Source: Chrysiogenales bacterium
GTDB lineage: Bacteria; Acidobacteriota; Aminicenantia; UBA2199
DNA: 12,885 nucleotides
Reading direction: 5' to 3'
Assembly (NCBI GenBank): GCA_004525465.1
Contig: SPCN01000038.1
Span: forward strand, 1-12,885
The translations under genes were made by a program, and so were the position numbers. The first letter of the stretch is position 1, and every line of letters begins with the position of its first letter. The notes beneath the pieces are model-generated. The model searched no databases, had not been told where the DNA came from, and worked only from the letters and a program-made list of their open reading frames with translations. This document shows, one piece after another, positions 4,628 to 11,681 of the stretch.

Positions 4628-6691
4628 TTACATCACCGCCGGTGCCGCCGGTTCGTCGGGATCACCGGCATTGGCCAGGGGCAATTTGACCAGCAGGTAG
4701 CCCAGGGCCAGTAATACCGCCACACTGATCAGGTACGTAGGTTGGCTGATATTGAAAAATTTCTGGGCCAGGTTGGGAACGCGACCGTCGTTGAAAAAGG
4801 CGATGGCGGCAAATACCAGGCCTATCAGCGCTTCGCCGGCGATCAGCCCCGAAGCCAGCAGCACGCCACGGTTGTCGATGCGCGATTTCTGGTTGTCGTT
4901 GTACTTGCGGCGGGCGATCAGCGAGTCGACCACCCAGCGGATGATGCCGCCCACGAAGATCGCGGCCACGGTCTCGAACGAGAGATACATGCCGACACAT
5001 ACCAGCATGGGACTCTTGACCTGGACCAGGATGAAAGCGACGGCCATGAGGATGCCTACCACGATCAGCGGCCAGACCATCTCACCGCCGACGATGCCTT
5101 GCGAGAGCTTGGCCATCAATCCGGCCTGGGGTGCGGCCAGGACCTCGCCGCCGAAACCGCCCTTGTAGCCTTTCAGGGCAGCCATTTTCAGGTCGCCGGC
5201 GTTGAGGATGAACAGCGGAATCCACATCACCAGGGCGGAAATGATCACGCCGATCAGGTCACCGACCTGCATTTTCCAGGGCGTGCCGCCAAGGATATGG
5301 CCGACCTTCAGGTCCTGAAGCATTTCACCGGCCACGGCAGCCGAGACGCAAATGACGCCGGCCACGGCCAGGACGGCCGTCACGCCGGGAATGCCCTTGG
5401 CTCCCAGCAGCACCATCAGGATGGCGGCGATCACCAGGGTGGAGAGGGTCAGGCCCGAGATGGGGTTATTGGAGGAGCCGATCAAGCCGACCAGGTAACC
5501 CGAAACCGCGGCGAAAAAGAAACCGGCGACAAGCATGACCAAGGCCGCCACCAGGGCCGGCACGAAGTTGGCCTGGTTGAAGCCCATGAACCACCAGTAG
5601 ACGAAAAAGGTGACCAGCGACATGCCGATCAAACCGGCAAAGACGAACTTGATGTTGATGTCCTTGTCGGTCCTGAGCGTGGCCTGCTTGCTGGTGGCCG
5701 CCTTCTTGACGTCGTCTACCGAGCGGCGAATGCCGCCGATCAGGCTCTTGCGCATGCGGAACAGGGTGTAGGCCGCGCTCATCAGCATGCCGCCAATGGC
5801 CACGGTCTTGACGATGTTCTGGAAGATGGCGTTGGAAACGTCGGCCCAACTAATAAGCCCCGCCGCCACCGAGGAAGCGTACTGGGGAGCAAGCAGCAGC
5901 GTCAGCAGCGGCACGAACAGGCCCCAGGACAGGACGCCGCCGGCGAAGTTCAGGGACGCCAGGCGTGGGCCGATGATGTAGCCGACACCCAGGAAGGCCG
6001 GGCTCAGGGACGGCGTTTTAAACAGAAAACCGCCGCCGGTGGCCACGCCTTTAAAGTTCTCACCGATGCCGGTGCGCGGAATGAGCTTGGCGGCGAAGGC
6101 GCTGAATTTCTGCCACTGCGCGGCCAGCAGGTTGAAGCCCTTGAGCAGTTCGATGAAACCGCCGATGCCCATGGCATAAAAGAGATACTTGGCCCCGGTG
6201 CTGCCGCCGCGGCCGGCCTTGTGGATCTCCGAAGCTGCGACCGATTCGGGGAACTTCAGCTCCGGATCTTCGACCATGACCCGACGCAGCAAGGTGACGA
6301 AGAGGATACCCACGATACCACCGACCATCATGATAACAGTGGATTTGAGATAACCGCCAAAGCTACCGAAGTATTCCGGGGTCCAGACGCCAGCGATCAA
6401 AAAAGCCGGCAGCGTGAAAATGGCGCCGGCGGCCACCGATTCGCCGATGGAACCGACGGTACGGGTGAAATTCTCCTCGATGATGTTGTTATCTTTGAAC
6501 AGCCGCAGCAGGGCCATGCCCAGGACCGCGGCCGGATAGGTGGCGGCGATGGTCATGCCGGCCTTCAAACCCAGGTAGGCATTGGCCGCTCCCAGCAGGA
6601 CCGCCAGGAACAAGCCGATCAGCAGGGCGCGCAGGGTGAATTCCTTCAGGTTGGTTTCAGCGGAAACATACGGTTTGAACTCATTGCTCAT
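4628..6691 (-). CDS. OPT-family oligopeptide transporter
   Basis: The 687-residue integral membrane protein has the profile of the prokaryotic OPT family, which imports small peptides (in some members metal chelates) probably by ion symport. Hydrophobic segments run through nearly the whole length, starting at about 20-60. Family-typical pieces include AYLGLKAGMT (38-47), PESVAASEIHKAG (148-160), SSNNPISGLT (406-415), MLQDLKVGHILGGTPWKMQ (457-475), KSPMLVCVGMYLSFET (559-574) and NRGVLLASGLIAGEAL (607-622). A charged cytoplasmic loop lies at about 312-348. The ATG at 6691 is preceded by GAGGAG; upstream in-frame starts would overlap the -10 box and are rejected. The C-terminus is a short Asp/Pro/Ala tail. 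Peptide uptake fits an amino-acid-fermenting host. The substrate is not determinable from sequence. Confidence 0.9.
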   Translation of the reverse strand: MSNEFKPYVSAETNLKEFTLRALLIGLFLAVLLGAANAYLGLKAGMTIAATYPAAVLGMALLRLFKDNNIIEENFTRTVGSIGESVAAGAIFTLPAFLIAGVWTPEYFGSFGGYLKSTVIMMVGGIVGILFVTLLRRVMVEDPELKFPESVAASEIHKAGRGGSTGAKYLFYAMGIGGFIELLKGFNLLAAQWQKFSAFAAKLIPRTGIGENFKGVATGGGFLFKTPSLSPAFLGVGYIIGPRLASLNFAGGVLSWGLFVPLLTLLLAPQYASSVAAGLISWADVSNAIFQNIVKTVAIGGMLMSAAYTLFRMRKSLIGGIRRSVDDVKKAATSKQATLRTDKDINIKFVFAGLIGMSLVTFFVYWWFMGFNQANFVPALVAALVMLVAGFFFAAVSGYLVGLIGSSNNPISGLTLSTLVIAAILMVLLGAKGIPGVTAVLAVAGVICVSAAVAGEMLQDLKVGHILGGTPWKMQVGDLIGVIISALVMWIPLFILNAGDLKMAALKGYKGGFGGEVLAAPQAGLMAKLSQGIVGGEMVWPLIVVGILMAVAFILVQVKSPMLVCVGMYLSFETVAAIFVGGIIRWVVDSLIARRKYNDNQKSRIDNRGVLLASGLIAGEALIGLVFAAIAFFNDGRVPNLAQKFFNISQPTYLISVAVLLALGYLLVKLPLANAGDPDEPAAPAVM

Positions 6692-6722
6692 GGATATCTC
6701 CTCTTGAAATATTTGAAAAGAC

Positions 6723-6752
6723 ATTATACCGGCGGGAAAACACAAAAGTCAA
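6723..6752 (-). promoter_or_regulatory. Strong candidate sigma70-type promoter of the OPT transporter gene
   Basis: On the minus strand, TTGACT (6752-6747), an 18-bp spacer and a perfect TATAAT (6728-6723). It fills the 69-bp gap after the glycerate kinase stop codon and gives a leader of about 25 bases containing the GAGGAG ribosome site. Confidence 0.6.
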
Positions 6753-6760
6753 ATACATTT

Positions 6761-8095
6761 TCAACCCGGGCCGCGGAGCAGGATAACCTGCAGGTCCATG
6801 ACGTTGGTGCCGCTGGGGCCGGTCTTCAGATGGTGCCGTTCGCCACTCAAACGATCCCATTCATAAAAAAAGGAATAGGAATCATTGTTATCCAGGAAAG
6901 CCCGGGCATCGAGACCTAGCCGCGCGGCCTGGGCCACGGTCGAGCCGTCCACAATTGCGCCGGCCGCGTCGGTCGGGCCATCGATGCCGTCTGTTCCGGC
7001 ACTCAGCAGTTCGATCCCTTCGCGGCCGGCGACCGCCAACGCGAAAGCCAGGGCCAGCTCCTGGTTGCGGCCGCCGCGGCCGCTTCCGCGCACGCTCACC
7101 GTGGTCTCGCCGCCGCAGAGCAGGCATAATTTCCGGCCCGGCGCCAGCCCGGATTGGATGCGCATGGCCTTGGCGGCCAGGAAAAAGGCCGCTTCCCGGG
7201 CTTCACCCTGCAATGCCCGGGTAATGATTTCGACCGCGATTCCCATGGATCGTGTTTTTTTTCGGGCACCCTCAATTGCAGTATGGATGCTGCCCACAAC
7301 CAGGTGAGCGGAACGGGCCAGGCAAGGATCGTTTTCCTTCACTGTCTCGCTTTCCAGGCCGGCCAGTCCCCTTTCAAGATATTTCCTTGCCCGGACGGGA
7401 ATCTTGTCCTGCAGGCCATATTTTTCGATCACGGACCAAGCGTCAGCAAAATTGCTCGCATCAGGGGCCGTCGGCCCCGACCCGATCACATCGGGCCGGT
7501 CGCCGATGACGTCGGAAAGGATCATGGTCAGGATCGTCGCCGGAAAAGCGGCCCGGGCCAAACGTCCGCCTTTGACGGCTGACAGATGCTTGCGAACGGC
7601 ATTGAGTTCGCCGATGGCAGCGCCCGACCGGATCAGCATAGAGGTTACCGCCCTTTTATCGGCAAGGGTCAGCCCGGCGGCCGGGACCGCCAGCAGCGCC
7701 GAAGCCCCGCCCGAGAGCAGGAACAGTACCAGCGTTTTTTCATCGGCGCTGACGAGCATTTCCAGGATTTTCCGGCTGGCGCGCCGTCCGGCTTCGTCGG
7801 GAAACGGGTGCCCCCCTTCAGCCCGGACCACACGGCGGAGGGGGGCACGGACGCCTTGCGGCATGATCAGCAGCCCTGCGGAGATGCGGTCGTTTAAAAC
7901 GGCTTCGACCGCCTCCGCCATACATCCTACCGCTTTGCCGGCTCCGACCACGAGGATATTCTGGAAACGATCGAGATCAAATATATGCGGACCGGCAGCG
8001 AAACGGCCGCGCTCAAGTTGCAAATTCGCGGCAACGACCCGGAAGGGATCGACGGCAGCCAGGCCGGATTGGAATATCTGTAAAATTTCGCACAT
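6761..8095 (-). CDS. Glycerate 2-kinase (DUF4147/MOFRL family, GckA/TtuD-like)
   Basis: The 444-residue protein phosphorylates D-glycerate to 2-phosphoglycerate in the cytoplasm; members are often mislabelled hydroxypyruvate reductase. The DUF4147 domain (about 5-240) shows VVGAGKA (49-55), LLSGGASALL (126-135), GELNAVRKHLSAVKGGRLA (162-180), LSDVIGD (193-199) and GSGPTAPD (205-212). The MOFRL domain (about 320-440) shows CGGETTVSVRGSGRGGRNQE (327-346), TDGIDGPTDAAGA (368-380) and GPSGTNVMDL (426-435). Full length for the family with no obvious missing motif. The ATG at 8095 has no good ribosome site, and no upstream ATG exists in frame, so the start is the least certain part. It follows the formimidoyltransferase by 63 bp and could connect serine or glyoxylate breakdown to glycolysis. 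Confidence 0.92.
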   Translation of the reverse strand: MCEILQIFQSGLAAVDPFRVVAANLQLERGRFAAGPHIFDLDRFQNILVVGAGKAVGCMAEAVEAVLNDRISAGLLIMPQGVRAPLRRVVRAEGGHPFPDEAGRRASRKILEMLVSADEKTLVLFLLSGGASALLAVPAAGLTLADKRAVTSMLIRSGAAIGELNAVRKHLSAVKGGRLARAAFPATILTMILSDVIGDRPDVIGSGPTAPDASNFADAWSVIEKYGLQDKIPVRARKYLERGLAGLESETVKENDPCLARSAHLVVGSIHTAIEGARKKTRSMGIAVEIITRALQGEAREAAFFLAAKAMRIQSGLAPGRKLCLLCGGETTVSVRGSGRGGRNQELALAFALAVAGREGIELLSAGTDGIDGPTDAAGAIVDGSTVAQAARLGLDARAFLDNNDSYSFFYEWDRLSGERHHLKTGPSGTNVMDLQVILLRGPG

Positions 8096-8114
8096 CGATG
8101 CCAGCAGCGATTTA

Positions 8115-8146
8115 TTAAAAAGGCAAAAACGGAACTGCCCCTTTTT
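8115..8146 (-). terminator. Weak terminator-like hairpin after the mmd operon
   Basis: On the minus strand, AAAAAGGGGCA, a loop of about ten bases, then TGCCTTTTTAAT. AAAAAG pairs with CTTTTT and GCA with TGC, leaving two bulged Gs. It lies just past the formimidoyltransferase stop codon and before the glycerate kinase. The stem is mostly A-T, so termination would be partial at best. Confidence 0.3.
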
Positions 8147-8158
8147 AAAAAACCTTTG

Positions 8159-9082
8159 TCAGCTTGGCTGGATTTTTTCGTCCAGTTGGGTCTGGATCTT
8201 GCGCTCCAGGATCTTGTCGAAAGAGAAATCCTGGATGCCCAGGTAATAGAATGCCGATTCGATGAAGACTATTTCCGGGATCAATCCGATCATCTCCACC
8301 TTGCGCACGGCCACGGCGAACCTTCTGGCTTCGACGCGCAGCATCTCCAGCACCCGGTACATGGGCATGGCCCGGTAATTGGATATCGTCACCGTGATCT
8401 GGGCCACTTTGTGCTCGCTGTCCATGCCGGGATTGGCGGTGATATGGGCCAGACCGCCGCTGGCGTGCTGGATGATCCGGCTCACATATTCGGCGATCGC
8501 CTCATCACTGGTGTCCAGAATGGCCTTGAAACTGATCATGGGATAGCGGGCGCCGACCACTGTGGCCCCGGAAGTGGGATTGAAAACAGCGGGCCCGAAA
8601 TCGGGTTTCCAGCGCGGGTCCTTCAGTTTTTGCTCCAGGCCTTCGTATTCGCCTTCGCGGATGTTTTCGATATAGCGGCGCATGGGAAAACGCGCCGACT
8701 CTCCGTAGAGAAAAACCGGGATATTGAATTCCTCCGCCACTTTCTGGGCGAAAGCGACCGACATGGCCACGGTCTCTTCCAGGGTGGCGTCCTTGAGCGG
8801 CACAAAGGGAAAAACATCGAGGGCACCGATGCGCGGGTACTCGCCCTGGTGTTCGCGCATGTCGATATGGGCGAGGCTCTCGCGGTAGAGCATCAATCCC
8901 GCTTCGAAGATGGCCTCCTGGGGACCGGTGAAGGAAAAGACGGTGCGGTTGCGCACACTGTCGCGGGAAACGTCCAGGACAATCAATCCGTTCACCACGT
9001 TCAGCTTTTCCACCAGGCTGTCGATGAATTTCTGGTCCTTGCCCTCACAGACATTGGGAACACAGGAAATGATCTTGTTCAT
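8159..9082 (-). CDS. Glutamate formimidoyltransferase (single-domain FTCD N-terminal type)
   Basis: The 307-residue protein transfers the formimino group of N-formimino-L-glutamate to tetrahydrofolate, a late step of histidine degradation. It begins with the typical IISCVPNVCEGKD (4-16). NRTVFSF is at 45-51 and REHQGEYPRIGALDVFPFVP at 76-95; H78 aligns with the catalytic histidine region of animal FTCD. Further family motifs are VFLYGESA (123-130), DFGPAVFNPTSGATVVGAR (161-179) and FYYLG near the end. Length matches the formimidoyltransferase domain alone; the cyclodeaminase domain is absent and no FchA gene lies nearby. The ATG at 9082 is preceded by GGAGGAG; a TTG seven codons upstream, overlapping the mmdB stop region, is rejected. 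The 17-bp gap after mmdB implies co-transcription with the decarboxylase, an unusual pairing. Confidence 0.9.
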   Translation of the reverse strand: MNKIISCVPNVCEGKDQKFIDSLVEKLNVVNGLIVLDVSRDSVRNRTVFSFTGPQEAIFEAGLMLYRESLAHIDMREHQGEYPRIGALDVFPFVPLKDATLEETVAMSVAFAQKVAEEFNIPVFLYGESARFPMRRYIENIREGEYEGLEQKLKDPRWKPDFGPAVFNPTSGATVVGARYPMISFKAILDTSDEAIAEYVSRIIQHASGGLAHITANPGMDSEHKVAQITVTISNYRAMPMYRVLEMLRVEARRFAVAVRKVEMIGLIPEIVFIESAFYYLGIQDFSFDKILERKIQTQLDEKIQPS

Positions 9083-9099
9083 GGCTTCTCCTCCGTAAA

Positions 9100-10785
9100 T
9101 CAAAAAATTCCCAGCAGGATGCCGGCGGCGATCGCCGAACCGATCACCCCGGCCACGTTGGGTCCCATGGCATGCATCAGCAGATGGTTATCGGGATCGA
9201 ATTGGCGTCCGACCATTTCCACGACCCGCGCCGAGTCGGGCACGGCCGACACCCCGGCCGCGCCGATGAGCGGATTCACTTTTCTGCCCTCGCGTAAAAA
9301 AAGGTTCATCAATTTTGCGAACAGCACGCCCCCGGCCGTGGCCACGGCAAAGGCCAGACAGCCGAGCACGAAAATCAATATGGAACGCGTGTTGAGAAAG
9401 ACCTGGGCCGTGGTGGAAGCGCCGACCACCAGTCCCAGCAGCATGGTGCTGATATCTATCAGCGAAGAGGATGCGGTTTTGGCCAGGCGGCCCGTGACTC
9501 CGGATTCCTTCAACAGGTTGCCGAAAAAGAGCATGCCCAGCAGGGGGATGGCGCCGGGAGCGATAAAAGTTGTGACTATGAAGGCGACGATAGGAAAAAT
9601 GATTTTCTCGATCCGGGTCACCTTGCGGCTGGGTTTCATGCGGATGCGCCGCTCCTTGGCCGTGGTCAGCAGTTTCATGATCGGCGGCTGGATGATCGGC
9701 ACCAGTCCCATGTAGGAATAGGCGGCGATGGCGATAGGTCCGATCAGCGCCGGCGCCAGCTTGGAGGTGAGGAATATGGCCGTGGGCCCGTCGGCACCGC
9801 CGATGATGCCGATGGAAGCGGCCTGGGCCGGCGTGAACTTGAGCAGCAGCGCCCCGATGAATGTGGAAAAGATGCCGATCTGGGCGGCGGCGCCGAGCAG
9901 AATTGTCTTGGGATTGGAAAGCAGGGTGGAAAAATCGGTCATGGCGCCGATGCCGAGAAAGATAAGCGGCGGGAACACCCCGGAAGTGACGAAAGAATAA
10001 ATGATCCCCAGCACCGAATTGCTGGTGGTGTTGAAGACATATTGGTGGGTCAGCGGGTCGATCATGTATACCGACAGGCTGTTGAACAACTGCACCGGCA
10101 GGGGGATGTTCCCCACCAGGATGCCGAAGCCGATGGGCACCAGCAGCAGCGGTTCATAATCCTTGCGGATGGCGATGGTGATGAATAACAGGCCGACAAC
10201 GATCATGATCAGGTTCTTGTAGGAAAAATTCATCAGGCCGCTGGAACCGGCGATCTGCTCGACGTAATTCTGGAATCTGCCGCTGACCGCGTCGCCGGGG
10301 CCCATGTTTACGTTCAGGGAGGTCACCGCGGCGATGGCCCGGTCTTGCTCCACGGCCACAACTTTAAAAAAACCCGCCAAAGCACCCTCGGCATCGTTGA
10401 GACGGCCCTTCATGCCGCAACGGACCGCCTGGCGACTGCCCCGGTCCAGGAACAGGTACGCCCCTTGAGCCTCAACCTGGAAGTTTACCTTGCCCAGGGC
10501 TGGGGATATTATTTTGACCGCGTCCAGCTCCAGCATCTGCCGGCCGGGCAACAGGTGCACCTTGGCCAGGGCCAAGGCCAGTTCGCTCTCCATCACCGTG
10601 CAGGCACCGATCTTTTGGTTCAGGCTGTTGAGCAGCACGCCGCGGCAACCGACGGTGATGCCGCTTTCTTCGCCTTTGAGCAGGCGGATCACCGGCAGGT
10701 CAAACGGGGTTACGGCAACCGTGTCCGCAGCCGGGACTGTGAGCGGCGCTGCCAGGATGAACAGCAATAGAATCCATTTTTTCAT
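9100..10785 (-). CDS. mmdB: Na+-translocating decarboxylase beta subunit (MmdB/OadB) with an extra exported N-terminal domain
   Basis: 561 residues, against about 370-435 in typical OadB/MmdB/GcdB. Residues 174-561 are the canonical Na+ channel subunit, which decarboxylates carboxybiotin and pumps Na+. Residues required in Klebsiella OadB align: D332 in GGADGPTAI (D203), Y358 (Y229), and N504, G508, S513 and R520 in the NPLIGAAGVSAVPDSAR stretch. MHAMGPNVAGVIGS (537-550) closes the protein. The extra N-terminus starts with a signal-peptide-like segment (MKKWILLLFILAAPLTVPAA, residues 1-20), followed by about 150 soluble residues containing two similar repeats (about 41-83 and 118-167). The ATG at 10785 follows TGAGGT at proper spacing, so the extension seems real rather than a mis-set start. 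It lies 29 bp after the biotin carrier gene. Confidence 0.93.
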   Translation of the reverse strand: MKKWILLLFILAAPLTVPAADTVAVTPFDLPVIRLLKGEESGITVGCRGVLLNSLNQKIGACTVMESELALALAKVHLLPGRQMLELDAVKIISPALGKVNFQVEAQGAYLFLDRGSRQAVRCGMKGRLNDAEGALAGFFKVVAVEQDRAIAAVTSLNVNMGPGDAVSGRFQNYVEQIAGSSGLMNFSYKNLIMIVVGLLFITIAIRKDYEPLLLVPIGFGILVGNIPLPVQLFNSLSVYMIDPLTHQYVFNTTSNSVLGIIYSFVTSGVFPPLIFLGIGAMTDFSTLLSNPKTILLGAAAQIGIFSTFIGALLLKFTPAQAASIGIIGGADGPTAIFLTSKLAPALIGPIAIAAYSYMGLVPIIQPPIMKLLTTAKERRIRMKPSRKVTRIEKIIFPIVAFIVTTFIAPGAIPLLGMLFFGNLLKESGVTGRLAKTASSSLIDISTMLLGLVVGASTTAQVFLNTRSILIFVLGCLAFAVATAGGVLFAKLMNLFLREGRKVNPLIGAAGVSAVPDSARVVEMVGRQFDPDNHLLMHAMGPNVAGVIGSAIAAGILLGIF

Positions 10786-10814
10786 ATAGACCTCAGATAG
10801 GCTCTGGCCCGTCC

Positions 10815-11309
10815 CTACAAAGTGGTCATGAACGGTCGGGATATTTCGATCAACTTGTCGCCTTCACTGATATTGGCACCTTTTTGCACAAATATCTTTT
10901 TCACTGTGCCGTCGAACGGTGCCTGGATCTGGTTCTCCATTTTCATGGCTTCCATGATCAGCAGGGATTGGCCGGCCTTGACCGCGTCGCCTTCCCTGAC
11001 CAGCAGGTCCAGGACCAGCCCCGGTAAAGGCGCCGGGATCGTACCTGAACTCTCCGGCGCGCCGACAGCGCTCTGCGGCGGTTGGGCCATGGCTGGGGCG
11101 GATTCCCGACCAGGCGCGGCGGCGGCAATAGTTGCCGGCTGGACAACGCCGCGGGCCAGCCCGCTGAAAACGCTTTGGCCGCTGCCCAGCTGCTTTAAGA
11201 TCACCTTGTATTCCGTGTCATCGACCTGCACCAGCGCGTATTCCGCGTTGAGTTCCTTGATGCCGGCGTGAAATTCCTTGCCGCCGATCGACATGACATA
11301 TTCGCGCAT
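10815..11309 (-). CDS. mmdC: Biotin carrier subunit of the Na+-translocating decarboxylase (MmdC-like)
   Basis: 164 residues. Three parts are visible: an N-terminal segment (1-50) typical of biotin carriers in this operon type; an Ala/Pro/Gln-rich flexible linker (about 55-90); and a biotinyl domain (about 91-158), with the acceptor lysine K123 in EAMKM (120-124) and the second conserved part APFDGTVKKI (130-139). The carrier receives CO2 from the alpha subunit and swings to the beta subunit. The start at 11309 overlaps the stop codon of the preceding gamma/delta subunit gene by one base (TAATG) and is preceded by AGGAG, so the two are translationally coupled. A longer reading of the frame upstream to 11594 overlaps mmdD and is rejected. 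Confidence 0.93.
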   Translation of the reverse strand: MREYVMSIGGKEFHAGIKELNAEYALVQVDDTEYKVILKQLGSGQSVFSGLARGVVQPATIAAAAPGRESAPAMAQPPQSAVGAPESSGTIPAPLPGLVLDLLVREGDAVKAGQSLLIMEAMKMENQIQAPFDGTVKKIFVQKGANISEGDKLIEISRPFMTTL

Positions 11310-11668
11310 TATCTTACTCCTTTTATTGGTGCGTTGGCTGAAGTTCCAATCTCTTCCCTTAGGGTTGAAAAGGCCGGCTGGCGTCGAAAAGTGAAGCGGC
11401 CGAGCCGGTCGCCTCCGTGCAAACGCATTTCCACTTCCAGCAGAGCCGCGATCACGGCTGCCGTGTCGGCAGGCGGCACCGGCAAGATGACCGGCGCCAT
11501 GTTTTCCATGACAACAGCCACGGGCGGAGACGACGCGATTTGCCGACGTCGCTCCAGCCAGACCGGCACCAGGGAGATGGCCGCTATCAGCCAACTGGTG
11601 ATCAGTAGGCCGGCAAAGACCACGCCAATGCCTACCAGGGAAATTATGAACCCGTCGCTGATCGCCAT
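11309..11668 (-). CDS. mmdD: Small membrane subunit, OadG/MmdD family
   Basis: 119 residues. One membrane helix lies near the N-terminus (about 7-36: FIISLVGIGVVFAGLL then TSWLIAAI), followed by basic residues ERRR and a Pro/Ala/Val-rich stretch. A C-terminal segment with VIAALLEVEMRLHG and FTFRR resembles OadG-type tails. In the family this subunit anchors and helps assemble the alpha and beta subunits. The ATG at 11668, preceded by GGGGAGG, gives the normal start; an upstream in-frame start at 11725 lies inside mmdA and is rejected. Sequence conservation in this family is low, so operon position between mmdA and the biotin carrier carries much of the weight. Gap to mmdA is 13 bp. Confidence 0.85.
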   Translation of the reverse strand: MAISDGFIISLVGIGVVFAGLLITSWLIAAISLVPVWLERRRQIASSPPVAVVMENMAPVILPVPPADTAAVIAALLEVEMRLHGGDRLGRFTFRRQPAFSTLREEIGTSANAPIKGVR

Positions 11669-11681
11669 ATGTTCCTCCCCA

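Noticed and set aside
6692..6745. Possible 18-residue N-terminal extension of the OPT transporter
   Set aside because: It would cover the predicted -10 box and lacks a ribosome site, whereas the ATG at 6691 has GAGGAG at good spacing.
4742..6919. Very long plus-strand open frame (725 codons) opposite the OPT transporter
   Set aside because: It is the antisense shadow of a high-GC membrane protein gene. Its translation is extremely rich in His, Asp, Gln and Gly with no recognisable domain, while the minus strand has clear OPT motifs, a ribosome site and a promoter.
8156..9715. Plus-strand open frame of 519 codons across the formimidoyltransferase and mmdB
   Set aside because: It spans two convincing minus-strand genes and their junction, shows no family motif, and follows from G/C-biased third positions of the real genes.
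11310..11594. Possible N-terminal extension of the biotin carrier protein
   Set aside because: It would overlap the mmdD coding region in another frame. The ATG at 11309 has a good ribosome site and gives the normal biotin carrier length.
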